64,000 nucleotides of DNA from Gentiana macrophylla (GCA_026214975.1 CM047809.1:23667460-23731459); one strand, 5' to 3'. Positions 22,330-34,545 are shown, counted from the first letter of the stretch. Numbers and translations: made by a program. Notes: a model not told the origin generated them from the sequence alone.

Positions 22330-25300
22330 TGCCATTGAAATTGCCGAATTCTTTGTCACAATAGATCAATGTTGCTTCTTCTCGAGGCTCCCCATGTCCT
22401 CAAGTATGCGTTTGAGCCATATAGCTTGGCATGTTGTCAATCTTTCTTTGCTACATATTCTCGCTTCTTGTTGATAGTGCAATTGTGTCTTGCTTTTTGT
22501 TGCCCAAGAGAATATTCTGAGCCCAAAGTGAATGCATAGCCGGATGTGCTTTTATCATCGATGATCACGCCCAATCGCTATCAAGTGTACCCAATCAATT
22601 TTGAGTCGGGGTGGATCCATACCAAATCCCATAATCCTTTGTGCCTTGCAGATACCTTAGCACTCTTTTAGTTGCTCCGAAGTGAACTTGACTTGGGAAT
22701 TGCATGAACCTTGAGAGATAACTTGTTGCAAACATAATGTCGAGTCTTGTAGTTGTTAGATAGAGTAAACTTCCAATGAGACGCGGTAGACCGTACAATG
22801 CGCTTACTTGGCGTGCCATCTTCACTCTTGAGTGCTTTGCTTTCAAGTGGAGTTGCAACACTCTTGCACCCTTTCATCTTGAACTTTTCAAGAAGACTAT
22901 CTCGTATATTTCTTTTGGGAAATGAAAATCCCATTTTCTTTTGGTTTACCTCGATTCCAAGGAATTAGTGCATTAATCCCAAGTCTGTCATTTGAACGTC
23001 TTCATCATGTCTTGTCTAAAACTCTTGATCATGTCCTCATTGTTTCCCGTAAAGATGAGATCATCAACGTATAAGGAAACAATAAGTCCATCACTTGAAT
23101 CTCGTGTCTTAATGTAAAGTGTAGGCTCGCTTTTGCTCCTCCGAAACCTTGCGTGATGAAGTAATTATCAATTACGCTATACCAAGCCCGTGGGGCTTGC
23201 TTGAGCCGATATAAAGCTTTCTTTAACTTTAGTACTTTGTCTTCTTCTCCTTTCACGATAAATCCTTGAGGTTGCTCAAGCGTAAATTTCTTCCTCAAGG
23301 TATCCATTGAGAAATGCCGATTTAACATCCGGTGATGGATTTTCCATCCATTTTGTGAGAGAGGAAATTAATGCACGTATCGTATCCAATCGTGCAACAG
23401 AGCAAATGTCTCGTTGTAATCCACTCCAAATCGTTGAGAGTAGCCTTTGGCTACAAGCCTTGCTTTGTGTTTTTGGATTGAGCCATCGAGATTAAGCTTT
23501 GTTTTATAGACCCACTTAACACCGATGACCTCTTTTGTGCGGAGATGGACTTACTAGCTCCACGTTTCATTCTTGTTTATCATCTTAATTTCTTCTTCCA
23601 TTGCTTTTCTCCAAACTTCTACTTTGGAAGCTTCTTCATAACTTCTGGTTCTATCAAGGTGAGATTGCATCTCTCATATATCTCACTCAAGGATTTTGTT
23701 TTCCTTGGTGGTGTCTACGGAGAAGAACCTTCATCTTGTGATGTTTCTTCAATGATAAGCTGAAATGGTGATTACAGTTGACGGTTGTCTTCTTCGTTGG
23801 TTCGTAGAAGTGGTGCCATATTAATAGTTTTCCTTTCAACTTCCTCTGTTTCCCAATTGAAGCTTGCATCCTCGTCAAATTCAACATCTCGGTGACAATA
23901 AGCTTTCTTGTTCTTAAGCTATAAACACGGTAACCTTTTGATTGTGTACTATAGCCTAAGAAAATCCCTTTCTCTGTCTTTTCATCCGACTTACTCCTTT
24001 TCTCTTTTGGAATGTGAACATATGAGATGGAGCCGAAGACTCTAAGATGCTTTCTTGATGGCTTTCGCCCGCTCAGGAGCTTGAATGGTGTTTTGTCTGA
24101 ACGGCTTTGGTTGGACATCTGTTTTTAGCAAGTAGGCTGCAGTATGCACTTGCCTCCGCCAGAATGTTTTCGGAAGTGCTTTCTCCATTAGCATAGCTCT
24201 TGCTTTGTCTCCATAACGGTTCTATTTTTGCGCTTACGATACACCATTTTGTTCTCTGAGCGTATCCAAGCTGTCAATTGATGCTCCACGCCTTCATCTT
24301 CACAGAACTTGTTGAATTCTTTAGATGTGTATTCTTTTCATGATCACTTCTTATGGTCTTCATGTAGTGACCACTTTGTTTTTCTCGACATAGGCCTTAT
24401 ATTTCTTAAATATTTCATATACTTGCGATCTTTCACGCATAAAATAAACCCATGTCATTACGGTAAAATCATCAATGAAGAGAATGAAGTACCTATTTTG
24501 TTCATGTGAAGGAGTGCGCATTGGGCCACAAGCGTCTGTGTGCACCAATTCTAATGGCTCCTTCGCTCTCCAAGCTTTTCCGGACAGAAATGGTTGTCGA
24601 TGTTGTTTCGAGCATGCATCCTTCACAAACACGATCGGGTGCCTTTATAGTCGGGAGATCTTTCATCATGTTCTTATGATGTAGTATTTTTAATCCATTG
24701 AAATTGAAGTGACCAAGCCATACGTACATAACCACAGTCGTCAACTTGTGCCTTCATTGCGACATCTCTTGCACAACTCCATTGGATCGGAAAACATCGT
24801 TTTCCTTCATTTTATTTTTGCAATTTGAAGGATTTATCTTTTTATCATATATTGTACAAGAATCTCCTTCAAAATGCAACGAGTATCCTTTCTCCATGAT
24901 TTGCCCGACACTCAATAGATTTTGATCTATACTCGGGACCAAGAGCACGTCATTTATGTATCTCTTGCCTTTCTTTGTGTTGATGACAATAGTGCCTTTT
25001 CCAGTAGCCTTCATAAAGTCGCCGTTTCCTATCTTAATATTTGTCTTGAATTTTTCAAGATGGCAAAATATAGATTCATCTTTTGTCATGTGATTGCTGC
25101 AACCACTGTCAAGATACCATGTATCTTTCTTTTCCTCTGTTGCTACTTGACAGGCATAGAAGATATTGTCTTCGACGTCCTTTTCTTCAGAAAAGTTATC
25201 TTGATGATTCCTTTTTGATCGACATACTTTCTCGACGTGACCAAATTTCTTGCAATTTTTGCATTGTGGTTTTCCTTTAAACCAACAATCTTTCTCCAAA

Positions 25301-25480
25301 TGGCTTTTTCTCTTGCATATACATAAAGGAGAAAATGTTTTGTTTGGAGGCTCTGTATTTTAGAACCTTCATTTGATCTCCGATCATTTTGTTTTGATTT
25401 TTGTGACGGAGTTTTGAACTTAGATTGAAAAGCATTTTCGATTTGTGCCTTCGTGACGCCTTTCCAATCTATGTTCATGA
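22330..25480 (-). pseudogene. Pol region of Copia B
   Basis: Minus strand from about 25480. Gag end with zinc knuckle CKNCKKFGHVEKVC. Protease: TWYLDSGCSNHMTKD, INDVLLVPSIDQNLLSVGQ. GAG-pre-integrase: LGHFNFNGLKILHHKNM. Integrase: LELVHTDACGPMRTPS, YFILFIDDFTVMTWVYFM, and the C-terminal KGIFLGYSTQSKGYRVYS. Reverse transcriptase: LEQPQGFIVKGEEDKVLKLK, ALYRLKQAPRAWYS, and [16 protein letters not shown]. RNase H trails off near 22330 in SAISMAKNP. The lineage differs from A: a different protease motif and no proline-rich integrase tail. Multiple frameshifts, and the 3' end is missing. Confidence 0.88.
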
Positions 25481-26071
25481 GCTTCTAAAGACCCCATCAT
25501 TTCAAGCGGACAATTTTTCCAAATCTTTTGATCGCTTCAATAGCCGTAATGATTGGATCATATTTTTCTTTCTGAGTAATTAATATTTTTCCACAATTTT
25601 CTTCTCAGGATGTCTTCTCCATTCGCCCGCAATTGATTTGCTAATGAATCTACTCTTGTGTAGTAGTCTTTAGCATTCTCTCGAATCTTTCATTTTTAAA
25701 TTCTCGAAATTTCTCCTCAATGAATGGAGTTTTGAGACTCGTACCTTTTCATTGCCTTGAAACTCCTCCCGCAACTTATCCATCGCTAACTTTAGCCGTC
25801 TTGGCACTCATGATTCTTGGAAACAATTCTTGATCAAGCTTTAGCTGAAGGGCTAATAATGCTTGAGCATCTTTACATTGATTCTCTTGAGTTCTTTTTT
25901 TTGTGCGGTAGATAAATTTGAGATGTCGTCGGGGATGCTAAATCCCTTACTTACGATATCCCATAAATCTTGAGCACAAAAATAGGTTCTCATTTTAATG
26001 AACCAATAGTCGAAATTTTCACCCCGGAAAATTGGAACCGGAATGGATGAGCGGAGTGTGTAATCTGCCAT
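25481..26071 (-). pseudogene. Gag start of Copia B
   Basis: Gag begins MADYTLRSSIPVPIFRGENF at 26071 and has DYWFIKMRTYFCAQDLWDIV, the usual Copia gag opening (P-F-GENYD-W--KM). It is followed by frame breaks up to the zinc-knuckle part. The start lies 40 bp after a TGGTATCGGAGC primer site (26122-26111). Confidence 0.75.
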
Positions 26072-26469
26072 GATGTTGATTTCGCCCAGTTGTAGTTGTG
26101 TCGAAACCGAGCTCCGATACCACTCATTCTGACTGAACAGGAAATGGGGGCTGGGGATTTGATAACGAAACCTCATTGGAGACGCGAACGGATAGCCGGA
26201 GGAGAAGAAGGTGCGGCTGGATTTTTTTTTTTTTTTGTTTTTTTGAGGAAATTAAACCGTAAGGAATATATCCCGGAGAATCGGAAGCAGAGAAGATTAT
26301 GCTAGGAAGACGATGGGCAAATTTAGGGTGGAGAATAAGCAGAGGCGGAGATGGTGGCTGTGGTGGTGTGGAGAAGATGACGTGCGGCTTCTTTGTTTGT
26401 TGGTCTTTTTTTTGAAACAAGGGTTAGTGTTTAGGAAAGAATTGACATAACGAGAAAGAAAATTAATTT

Positions 26470-26481
26470 GCTCTGATACCA
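26470..26481 (-). promoter_or_regulatory. Copia primer-binding site TGGTATCAGAGC
   Basis: An exact initiator Met-tRNA complementary site as found in most plant Copia elements, directly after the 5' LTR that ends ATTATGTTA. It belongs to the outer element A. Confidence 0.8.
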
Positions 26482-26584
26482 TAACATAATTCGAAAGCGA
26501 TTGATTTTATTGATTCAATTGTGTAGTGGTGATACAAATATATAGGCCTATAACAACTTGGACAACAAGTCACATAATAATACA
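26482..26584 (-). repeat. 5' LTR of the Copia A/B composite (partly deleted)
   Basis: It aligns with the 3' LTR at 18349-18496 but lacks about 40 bp near its start. It begins TGTATTATTATGTGACTTG at the GCAC duplication. Confidence 0.65.
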
Positions 26585-27012
26585 GCACAAAATGGAAAGA
26601 GGAGAACAAAGTTTCGATGGAAAAGGAGAAAGATTAGCCAAAACTTGCAATCAAAGGGAAACATAGAAGTTGTGGATCCCGGCCAATTCAACGGTAAGAG
26701 AATAAGAGTTTGTTAAATCTACTACCAACATGACCGGAAAATTGGCACCACAGAAAGAACAAAAGTTGAGAGCCACTTGATGGAAGAGAAAGGAAAACGG
26801 GGAAATTGGAAAGAAAGGTTTATAGGGTACTCAAAGATGATAATGAAAATAAAGTATTTTATTTTGATGACTAAAAAATCAACGGAAAAAAATGCATGAA
26901 GACGGGTGAGGGTTGGTTTAATTAGATTACGCTAACGAATCCCAACTCAAACGAATCTTTTTATGATTGATGAGTATCTGAATATGTCTTTAGTCAAACA
27001 ACTCCGATATCA
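26585..27012 (-). other. Leader of element E and 5' flank
   Basis: No gene. The sequence repeats at 44579-44990 with small differences. It ends at the degenerate primer site and 5' LTR end of E (27013-27090). Confidence 0.45.
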
Positions 27013-27090
27013 TAATAGAGAAATACAATAAATTGCATGGGTTAATGATAATAAAATAATTATAATATTCGTAAACTGATTGATGAGAGA
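27013..27090 (-). mobile_element. 5' LTR end of element E
   Basis: It aligns with the end of the LTR at 16434-16632 (TAATAGAGAAATA and TAATAATAAAA blocks). On the minus strand a TGATATCGGAG site follows. The rest of this LTR is lost. Confidence 0.4.
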
Positions 27091-27419
27091 AAATATTTAT
27101 TTTTAAGATTGTCAACAAATTGTTTTTGCCTACTCCTACTTCGCCAGTTCCGGGGCTGAGTTTATTTTTAATATTTAGTTGATGTTTATGTTGTCCATCA
27201 AATAAATTTTTTCCATTATTAACAATCAAAAGTTGAGTGTGTGATATTTGTTTATTTAAGTTTATTTTGTGTTCTTCATGCCCTTAACACCCCCCCAAAA
27301 AAATATTTCCATTATTTCCAAAAATAGATAGAATGTGATGATATAAAAAAATTACAAAAACTAGTGTGTTCATCTGGCTGAAATGATGTTTTTCCTGATG
27401 GTTTTTTGATTCGCAAAAA
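27091..27419. other. Shared intergenic DNA before EG45 copy 2 segment
   Basis: AT-rich, with short C and A runs (27289-27304). The same DNA lies at 45389-45895. No coding or RNA signal. Confidence 0.5.
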
Positions 27420-27678
27420 AAGCCTTTGAGCAGCGGATGTAAATCCGCTCTAAAAACGATTTTACGGGCTGGATACCTTACAATGAAGTAATGTTTTCAC
27501 GGCTGATTTCAAGTTATTTTCTGGCAGATAAAAATCACCACAAAATGTTTTAAGTAGTGGATCGAATAAACCGCCTGGAAGAGGATTAAAACTTTTAGGG
27601 GCGAAAGAAAATGCGCATTTTACCAGCGGTTCAAACCGCCGCAAAAAGAATTAGCGACTGATTATATCTGTTTTAGTG
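27420..27678. mobile_element. CACTA-like terminal fragment, copy 2
   Basis: Contains the palindromes AGCGGATGTAAATCCGCT (27430-27447) and AGCGGTTCAAACCGCCGC, and ends TTTTAGTG at 27678. Read from the minus strand the end is CACTAAAACAGATATAATC. Subterminal inverted GCGG repeats of this kind mark CACTA elements. The opposite end and any transposase are missing. Confidence 0.45.
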
Positions 27679-28301
27679 GTGAAACAAAATTCTACTGCTA
27701 CAAAACTCACAAAATCATGTTAATTCTAAATTTCATGAGAAGTTTCATCAAAGGGATGTAAAGTTTCTTTAAGCTATTCTTTACACAGATAATTAATTAA
27801 TGCCATCAGCTTGTTTTGTATGAAAGGTTAAGAAATTCTAAAATAAACAGAGTCAAACATGGAAACATTTATAGAAAAAAGGCCATAATCAAAAGAAAAA
27901 ATGAAATTGAGAGACAAACTCATCTATGTAAAGGACAGACTCGTATATTTTATTCTTTATAAATACCATGGTAACAATACTACAAAAATTTGTGTACCAA
28001 TAATTAATCGAAGAATCTCATAAAACAATTAATCGCATAAATGTTCTTTTTTTCAAGAATAATTATTATCTCGCAAAAGAAATTTGATTTTTTTTTTTAT
28101 CTAATCTTCCCCTCTACCCTGCAAAACTTTGCCCACTGCAATCCCCAATCTTCTCGGCATTCTGAAACCTGAAACCAAGAATAATTAAATGAACATTAAT
28201 TTAGAAACAAAAGAAACATTAAATTAGGGGAAAAAAAACTAAAAGAACTTAAATTATTATTTTATGAAATGTCAGGCTAATGTAACAACAGAGGTAGCTT
28301 A

Positions 28302-28762
28302 CTAAGAATAATCAATTTTGATAATTCCAGCTACAGGATTAGCAATGGCTGTAAAAGCTTCTTTAGAGAGATCAAGAGTTCCACCACAGCCAGGACAATG
28401 ATCGACAATTTTAACTTGAACGGTTTGTCCGGTACAAGGATGTGGGACCGGATTCGTCGGACCGGTGCATGTCACATTAAACATTTTCCCGCAAATTGCT
28501 CCTCCCGCCCATAAGGGATCACTCGCAGCAGCTATCATGAAACCTTGTGATTTGCCGCCATAGCATGCCGATGCTGTAAAAGCAAACATATATCAAACAG
28601 AGAATGATAGGTGTAAATCCTTATAAACAAATAACACAAATATAAATACTTACGAATGTAGTTGGTGTAGAAAGTAGCAGTCCCAGGCACAGCACTAGTT
28701 GTGGAGGCTAGAACTATAAGAACGAGTACTAAAAGAGATTGAATTTGAAACTTCAAGGCCAT
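28302..28762 (-). CDS. EG45-like domain / plant natriuretic peptide-like secreted protein, copy 2
   Basis: Exons 28762-28654 and 28573-28302, with the same donor (GTAAGT), acceptor and intron length as copy 1. The 126-residue protein is identical to that of copy 1, including the signal peptide. Differences in the coding sequence are silent, for example the Pro codon before CTGQT. The secreted product would be a single barrel domain with six cysteines and no cellulose-binding domain. The gene sits about 27.3 kb from copy 1, in the same orientation, in a duplicated segment. Its upstream LTR is the more divergent of the three, and its distal flank is replaced at 30335 by gypsy sequence. As a recently duplicated, uninterrupted gene it is probably functional; expression cannot be judged from sequence. 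Confidence 0.93.
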
Positions 28763-28876
28763 TATCGTTTCCTTTTTCTGTTTTCAAAAATAGCACTTGT
28801 AAATAAGATTAATAACAAATGGAAAATTATGGCTTTGAATCACAATGTTACTTGCTAAATCACATCACAATTGATA

Positions 28877-28887
28877 TCCTTTTATAC
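28877..28887 (-). promoter_or_regulatory. TATA box of EG45 copy 2
   Basis: The same GTATAAAAGGA as in copies 1 and 3, at the same distance from the ATG. Confidence 0.7.
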
Positions 28888-28998
28888 TTGAATTCCATGC
28901 AGCCCCAAAAACATGCACCCAGCTTTTTGACAACAAAAAAAAGCAAAATTGGAAACCAAATCTTTATATTGTGGTAAGTAATCGTGCTCACAGTGAGC

Positions 28999-29868
28999 AT
29001 GTATCTAAAATTATTAATGAAAAATGAAGCAAATTTTTTAATATGTAAGATTAATTAGGTTTCGAATCGAATTATTTTCTTTAATTACGAATAATGATAA
29101 ATGCATATTGCATGATCATTTACCATTTGCTAGTAGGTGAATTCGGGAAAATTCCCTCCTCCAATGCCTTCTATTTATAGACATGATTCCTTGATTTTGA
29201 ATTTCAGTCCGTTGGGTTTTTAATGCGGAGAATAATCCTTGATTCTTCCTTGATTTTATTCTCTTTGAATTCAGTGATCTGGATTTTCTTCAAACGTTCT
29301 TCGTACAATCCGTCATAGGTTGATTCTGCATTAATTGCTTGACTTCCACATTTTCTACGTTCTGATTCAAGTGTTGACAGTATACTTGACTATGCGATTG
29401 CTTCACTTCGTTGTTGCTATGGGCTGCTATCATTCTGCTGCTTCCTTTCTGCCCAACTGATATTTGTACAGCTGATAGAGCTTCACTTCACTGATCCTTA
29501 TTTTTTGTGAGATCAGTGTACACCATATTTAAAATAGATTTCATCACTTGTAATATGTATCTTAGACTTATCCAAGATCATCACAGACTCTCTGGTTATA
29601 AGTCAGTCCATAAGTCTTCAGTTCACTGTGTTGGTACTTGGCTGTGTTCACTCAATTTGGTCCATCGCTCTTCACTTTCTTGAGTTTGTCCCTACAAGTC
29701 TAGTCTGATGCTTCTCTCGATCGAACTTATACGAATTGTCAGACTCTAAGTAAAGTCTTACACAAACATTAATATATAACTCATTCAGAGTTATTTCAGA
29801 CTGTCTTATTTCATTCTTGCTATAACGGCTAGTATGACCATCATCAAAACAACAAAATGTTCCTAACA
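28999..29868 (-). mobile_element. 3' LTR of the SIRE-like Copia element, copy 2
   Basis: It starts TGTTAGGAACATTTTGTTG at 29868 after the clear polypurine tract GAAGGGGGAAAT. TATA-like CTATAAATAGAAG is at 29168-29180. This copy has a TAAGATTAATTAGG stretch, absent from copies 1 and 3 but shared with the EG45 remnant at 40.9 kb. Confidence 0.65.
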
Positions 29869-30335
29869 ATTTCCCCCTTCTGATGATGCCAATACCCTCA
29901 TAAGCTTGAATATAAGTACAAAAACATTTCTTATAATAACAAAAATAAAACTCAGAAATTTTATTCTTCTATAAAGTACATAAAGATTCAAACAGAATAA
30001 CATTATTACAACTACAAGTTTCTCAAATTTTCCTAGTACATCTTGAACTTTGTAGTTTGGATCCTTCAATGTCTTACAAATCAATTACTGGAAACTTCTA
30101 TTTCCAATAATCCAATGCAGTGTTATATGAGAGTGCTACAAACATTTTTCATTCAAAAAGTATGTTGAAGTCTGGCATAGTCTCATGTGCCTGTGGTTCT
30201 CCAAAGTATCTTTCCAATCTTGCTTTGGCTTCAGCAATATGTGTGAATCTTCCAGCTTCATATCCTTGTACATCACCTATTGCTGTTGAGGTGTTAATCT
30301 AAACATTGGTTTGAAAAACTTAACCAGGTTATTGG
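29869..30335 (-). mobile_element. 3' body of the SIRE-like Copia element, copy 2
   Basis: Homologous to 2594-3100 and 48187-48650. Homology to the EG45 segments ends at about 30335, where gypsy gag sequence begins, so this is a junction between two elements. Confidence 0.5.
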
Positions 30336-31990
30336 ATTCCTCTCACCTTCCCTACTCAAATTCTCTTTCATGTTCCGTACGGATGCTTCTATATTTTTCA
30401 TTCTCATGTCATGAACACTTATTGAGGTCCTCAAGGTGCCTACATCTTTTGTCACCGTGCATATAGAAGTCATCATTGTTTGCATAATCGTGGCTTGAGT
30501 TGAGACAACTCCCGTGAGATTTTCCATCAACTTCTCCCATCTTTCTTCCTTTTCCAATGACGAGGTTGAATATTGTGTAATGGGGATGTTTTGTGTGGGA
30601 CGTGGTTGGTATGAAGCATGGCCTTGGAAATTTTGGTTTTGAGGGTTGGTGTTGAAGGAATTTTTTCGCTGAGGAGTAAAAGATTATGGTCCTTGTTTGT
30701 TAGTGTGTGGAGGCCAACTATGAGTAGGGAAATCTCTTTGCAAGGTATTGTAGGCATTTGAGTAGGCATTGTTCAAGGCTCGGTGTTGTTGTATAAATCT
30801 CACTTCTTCACTGAAATATTCACCGGATTCCATCACCTCCAATGGTGCATTATCTTTATGTTTCATTTCCTTACTACTCATGTCACTGGTTGTATTTCCT
30901 TCCACACTTTTACTTCCCTTTATTTCATCAACCTTCTGCTAAAAGAGGCTAATTGAGCTAACACTTCCGATTGAGCGGTGGAATCTACCATAAAAGCAAC
31001 TTTTCTTGTACGTGAACCTGTTTCCCACATTCGGTTATTCTTTGCAATCTTTTCAATAGCATCATACACATCTTGTGCCGCACTCATCATCAATGAACCA
31101 TTACATGCTTGATCAACATCCGCACGTGATTCCTATCTAAGCTTCCAACAAAAGAATTGAATTTGCATATCCAAGGGATAACCATGATCAGGACAAGCTC
31201 TCAACAACCTTTTAAATCTCTCCCATGCAAATCCAAGTGATTCAAGCTCACCTTGTTTGAAGCTAGCAATCTCAAATTTCAATTCCAAATTTTGGCCCGG
31301 AGTGAAGTATTGCTTCAAAAATTCATTTTGGATTTACTCCCAACTTGTCAAGGAATGGTGAGGAAGTGACATAAACCAATCATTTGCCTTCCCATCCAAG
31401 AAGAAAGGAAACATGGACGTTCTTGTCAATTCTCTATTAGCACCTTGACTCTTGGCCGTATTTCATAATTCCTTATAGTTGTAAATATGGTGATGTGGAT
31501 CTTCATTATCACGCTCATGAAATTGAGCTCTTGTTCCAACCAATCAAAAAAGATGAGCTGGAACCTCAAAATTGTTTGCTCCCACATTCGGTAAATGAAT
31601 TGGATTGTTGGTCTCATTTCTTCTCACGGCTTGATCACAAATGGGTCGTGGGTTTTGTTGGTTGTTGTTGTTCCGGTTATTTTGGTTCCAATTTTAGTTA
31701 TTGTTGTGTTGTGGTGGATTTTTGTTGGCATTTTGAGTGTTAAAAATGTGAAGGGGTGGGTTTTGCTCATTGTTTTGGGCATCCTCATGCCCTTGATCGA
31801 CTTGTGCATTCACTAAGTCCTCATCCATTTCTACTTCTTGGGTAGATGATCCTTGGGAGGTTTCCTCACTAAGTTTCAAACCACGATGAGCTTGACCAAA
31901 TTTGTTCTCAGCTACTCGTTCCCTAATATACGTATTGATATCCAGAATGAGAAGAGTAAGCGGTGCATTACCACGTCGAGTCTTGGTCAT
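30336..31990 (-). pseudogene. Ty3/gypsy (Athila/Tat-like) gag fragment
   Basis: On the minus strand gag begins at the ATG at 31990 (MTKTRRGNAPLTLL). It contains the retrotransposon gag core KQGELESLGFAWERFKRLLR and CPDHGYPLDMQIQFF (31133-31250), the usual ES--EAWERFK-LL--CP-HG motif of plant gypsy gag. Asparagine- and glutamine-rich parts (31000-30560) and a coiled region (30300-30557) follow in shifted frames. Protease and later domains are absent because the element is cut at 30335. Several stops and frameshifts. Confidence 0.8.
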
Positions 31991-32146
31991 GCACTACAAG
32001 ATAGAAACAACAAGAACACAATAAAGTAACACTTGGTAACTCACCAAGAGGGAAGTACCAAAGAAATAAGATAGAAAATAGACTAGAAAAAGTTTGACAT
32101 ATTATTGAAAATTTAAAGCTAGTACAAGTATTAACCGATACACAAA

Positions 32147-32164
32147 TCCCCGGTAACGGCACCA
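32147..32164 (-). promoter_or_regulatory. Gypsy primer-binding site (Asp-tRNA type)
   Basis: TGGTGCCGTTACCGGGGA on the minus strand, close to the TGGCGCCGTTGCCGGGGA site typical of Athila/Tat elements. It lies 8 bp past the LTR end and before gag. Confidence 0.75.
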
Positions 32165-32171
32165 AAAAAGT

Positions 32172-33898
32172 TGATGCGACTTTTCTAGATGTCCAATTGC
32201 ACCGGCAGTGCACCGGGTCAATTGTAGTCTAGTTAGTGGTCAGGGTCGTATCCATGAGGATTGTGAGGTTGAACACCGAAAAGCTATTATTATCTTGATC
32301 TAAGTTGCAATGATTCAAGAAGGTAAATGTATCTAAAAATCTACTACAACAAAGGGTGATAAAATGATAAAAAGCCTAGCTAAGACAATGCATTGATCAA
32401 GCCAATCTCTACTAGTGTCATGAGAATGAAATACCTACCAACCTTCCATTAGTGTTCAATTGTGTGTTACCGGTGCACTCCTAAGCTAGTAATTTTCCCT
32501 CATACGAGTGAATGAAACTATTATATGTCTCCTCTTTGGTCTAGGTGTCCTAGACCTAATGATTTTACATGATACAAACTTGAATGCTATGACAATGTCA
32601 ACAATCCAGAGATAATAAATCGAGTTCCTCGTAATGTCGATTTTTCCTTCCGGTTCTCTTATTCCTTCTCCCACACCAAGCATCTCCTTTCGATCTCAAC
32701 TAAGTGTGTGTATGCAAGTGCTAGGTGATCAATCCAACACCAACAAGCAATACAAAAAAAAAAGATAACAACAACACATGAAGCTATGAAATACAGGAAC
32801 TAACATTCCCAATCAACTACTAGAGATTAAACTATCACAACCATATTATCTTGGCTAGAACAAACTAGCCACTCATAGGTATAAACTCTAACATGTCAAG
32901 GTTAGCAGTCATATCAATAAGAAAAATTAACACAAAGTAAAGGGTAAAGATATACCAAGAACAAGATATGAACTCAAAATTGGTGATTTCATTCAAATTG
33001 CAAAAGCTCCAATGGATTCCATACATCAAACAATGATGAAATTATTACAATAGTACACTTAGAAATCAAACTACTAAATATTTATTGTTTACAAGGTGAT
33101 TAAAGGTTAAAATCTACAAGATTTTGGCTAGAAGAGCCCCTTGGGGCGGTCTTGGTGCCAGCAAGGTAAGGAGAAAAGGGGGAAGAAGATGAAGTTTTAG
33201 ATCCAAAAAGTGGTTTATAAGCTGCAATTATGCTATCTGCAATGCTTTGGCGTGCGCCATTATAGGTCTTGCGTGCACCAATTACAAAGAGAAACTCTCT
33301 GTATAGCTACAGTGACGCATGGCGTACGCCACGATAATTTGGTGTGCACCGAGTCTTCCAGCAGCTCAGTAAAATGGTCATAACTTGATTTATAGAGCTC
33401 CGATTGATGTCATTAAATATGTGTTGGAAAGATCGTTTCCCGATATACAACTCTCATGAAGATGTCCTCTCTAGAAAATTCCTCTAAGATGGGTCAAATG
33501 TCCGTTGAATGTATGATACAGTAGAAACGCAAAAGACAATTGATCCGTTTGGGCTCGTAAGCTTCCGGCACACTCTTCTAGCCATCAAAAGACGTGTTTA
33601 TGCTCAACACATGGCATCACTCTGGGTCTTGGTGAACCTATAATCCTGCAATACAACACCAAAATACCAAGCGTAAACCCGACACGACGCTCCGGTTATT
33701 AAAACCGGTACAAAACTATCAAAATATAATATTTTATAAAATAATTCCTATCTACACATTTGAGTGAAACTAAGCAAATAATGACTAGAATTGATACGAA
33801 AACATCAATAAACGCATGAGAAATGGGGATAAAACATCATGAAATGCATTATCAAGTTGATTTACATCAATCATCAAAACAAAAAAATGTTGCTAACA
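32172..33898 (-). mobile_element. 5' LTR of the gypsy element (about 1.73 kb)
   Basis: Starts TGTTAGCAACATTTTTTTG at 33898 and ends AAAAGTCGCATCA at 32172, followed by the primer site. It has the CCCGGTGCACTGCCGGTGCA block near its end that is usual for this group. No long reading frame. Confidence 0.7.
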
Positions 33899-34545
33899 GC
33901 TATATCGACGAATTCGTGTCTTAAAACTTGTTCTTAATGCTTAAATAGCATCTACACCTAGTTCGTGATCACACACACTACTTTTATAAATGATTGTTGC
34001 GAAGGGGTGTGGGAAAAGGGGTTTTAAGATCGTTTCTTATAATTGATTGAGTTGTTTAGATTCGATTAAGGACGAGGTTCATCGATTGTTTACTCGAGCA
34101 ACTCTAGAGCGTTAATCTTGTTTCGGTCAATTAAAATTTTAACGGCAAACTGTTGAACCGGGCAAAGGGCACTAGGTTCTTGTATGACGTCTAGTACTAT
34201 CTTAGGAGTTTACACCCACAAATGAGTCGATATAGTCGTTAGGTTGGTTGGTTGGTTAAACTCATTCCCGAATAATCGATTAAAAGGGCAAAAGTATTGA
34301 AATGGATCATGGTATGGCTATGTTTTCTCTCTTTATATCTTATTATCGTTAGTTTCCATGTCGTTGTAGTATAATTAAACCGAGAACAACCTTGATTTAC
34401 CTAAACCAAGTTCGAAAACGAATTCGGTACTCGATTGATTCCTTGAGGGATACGACATTGCTCACCTCTATAGTGCATCCGACCCGGTACACTGCCGGTT
34501 AAGGTTGGATTGTTACTATTTTGGTCATCAACACACCCCGTCTAT
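33899..34545 (+). mobile_element. Second gypsy-type LTR fragment in opposite orientation
   Basis: Plus-strand text near its end (GACCCGGTACACTGCCGGTT then GGTCATCAAC at 34480-34533) is the counterpart of the neighbouring LTR end, so two related LTRs face each other. The start is not resolved and no internal region follows. Confidence 0.45.

Larger units (their letters stand above)
18349..26584 (-). mobile_element. Stacked Copia elements A and B with 4-bp target duplication
   Basis: A minus-strand composite flanked by GCAC (18345-18348 and 26585-26588). The unoccupied site is readable at 44571-44590 (GGTGTGCACAAAATGGAAAG). The short outer LTRs are at 18349-18496 and 26482-26584. Between them are two successive Copia pol regions of different lineages: A (18510-21720, next to the 3' LTR) and B (22330-26071). 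Two Met-tRNA-type primer sites are present (26470-26481 and 26111-26122). The simplest reading is B nested in the 5' part of A, then eroded. Confidence 0.7.
26585..30335. repeat. Duplicated block X (matches 44579-48650)
   Basis: Covers the element E leader, CACTA-like end, EG45 gene, LTR and part of the Copia 3' body. Near-identical in the gene, with indels outside it. The first window segment (1-3105) is a third copy, and its beginning lies outside the window. Confidence 0.85.
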
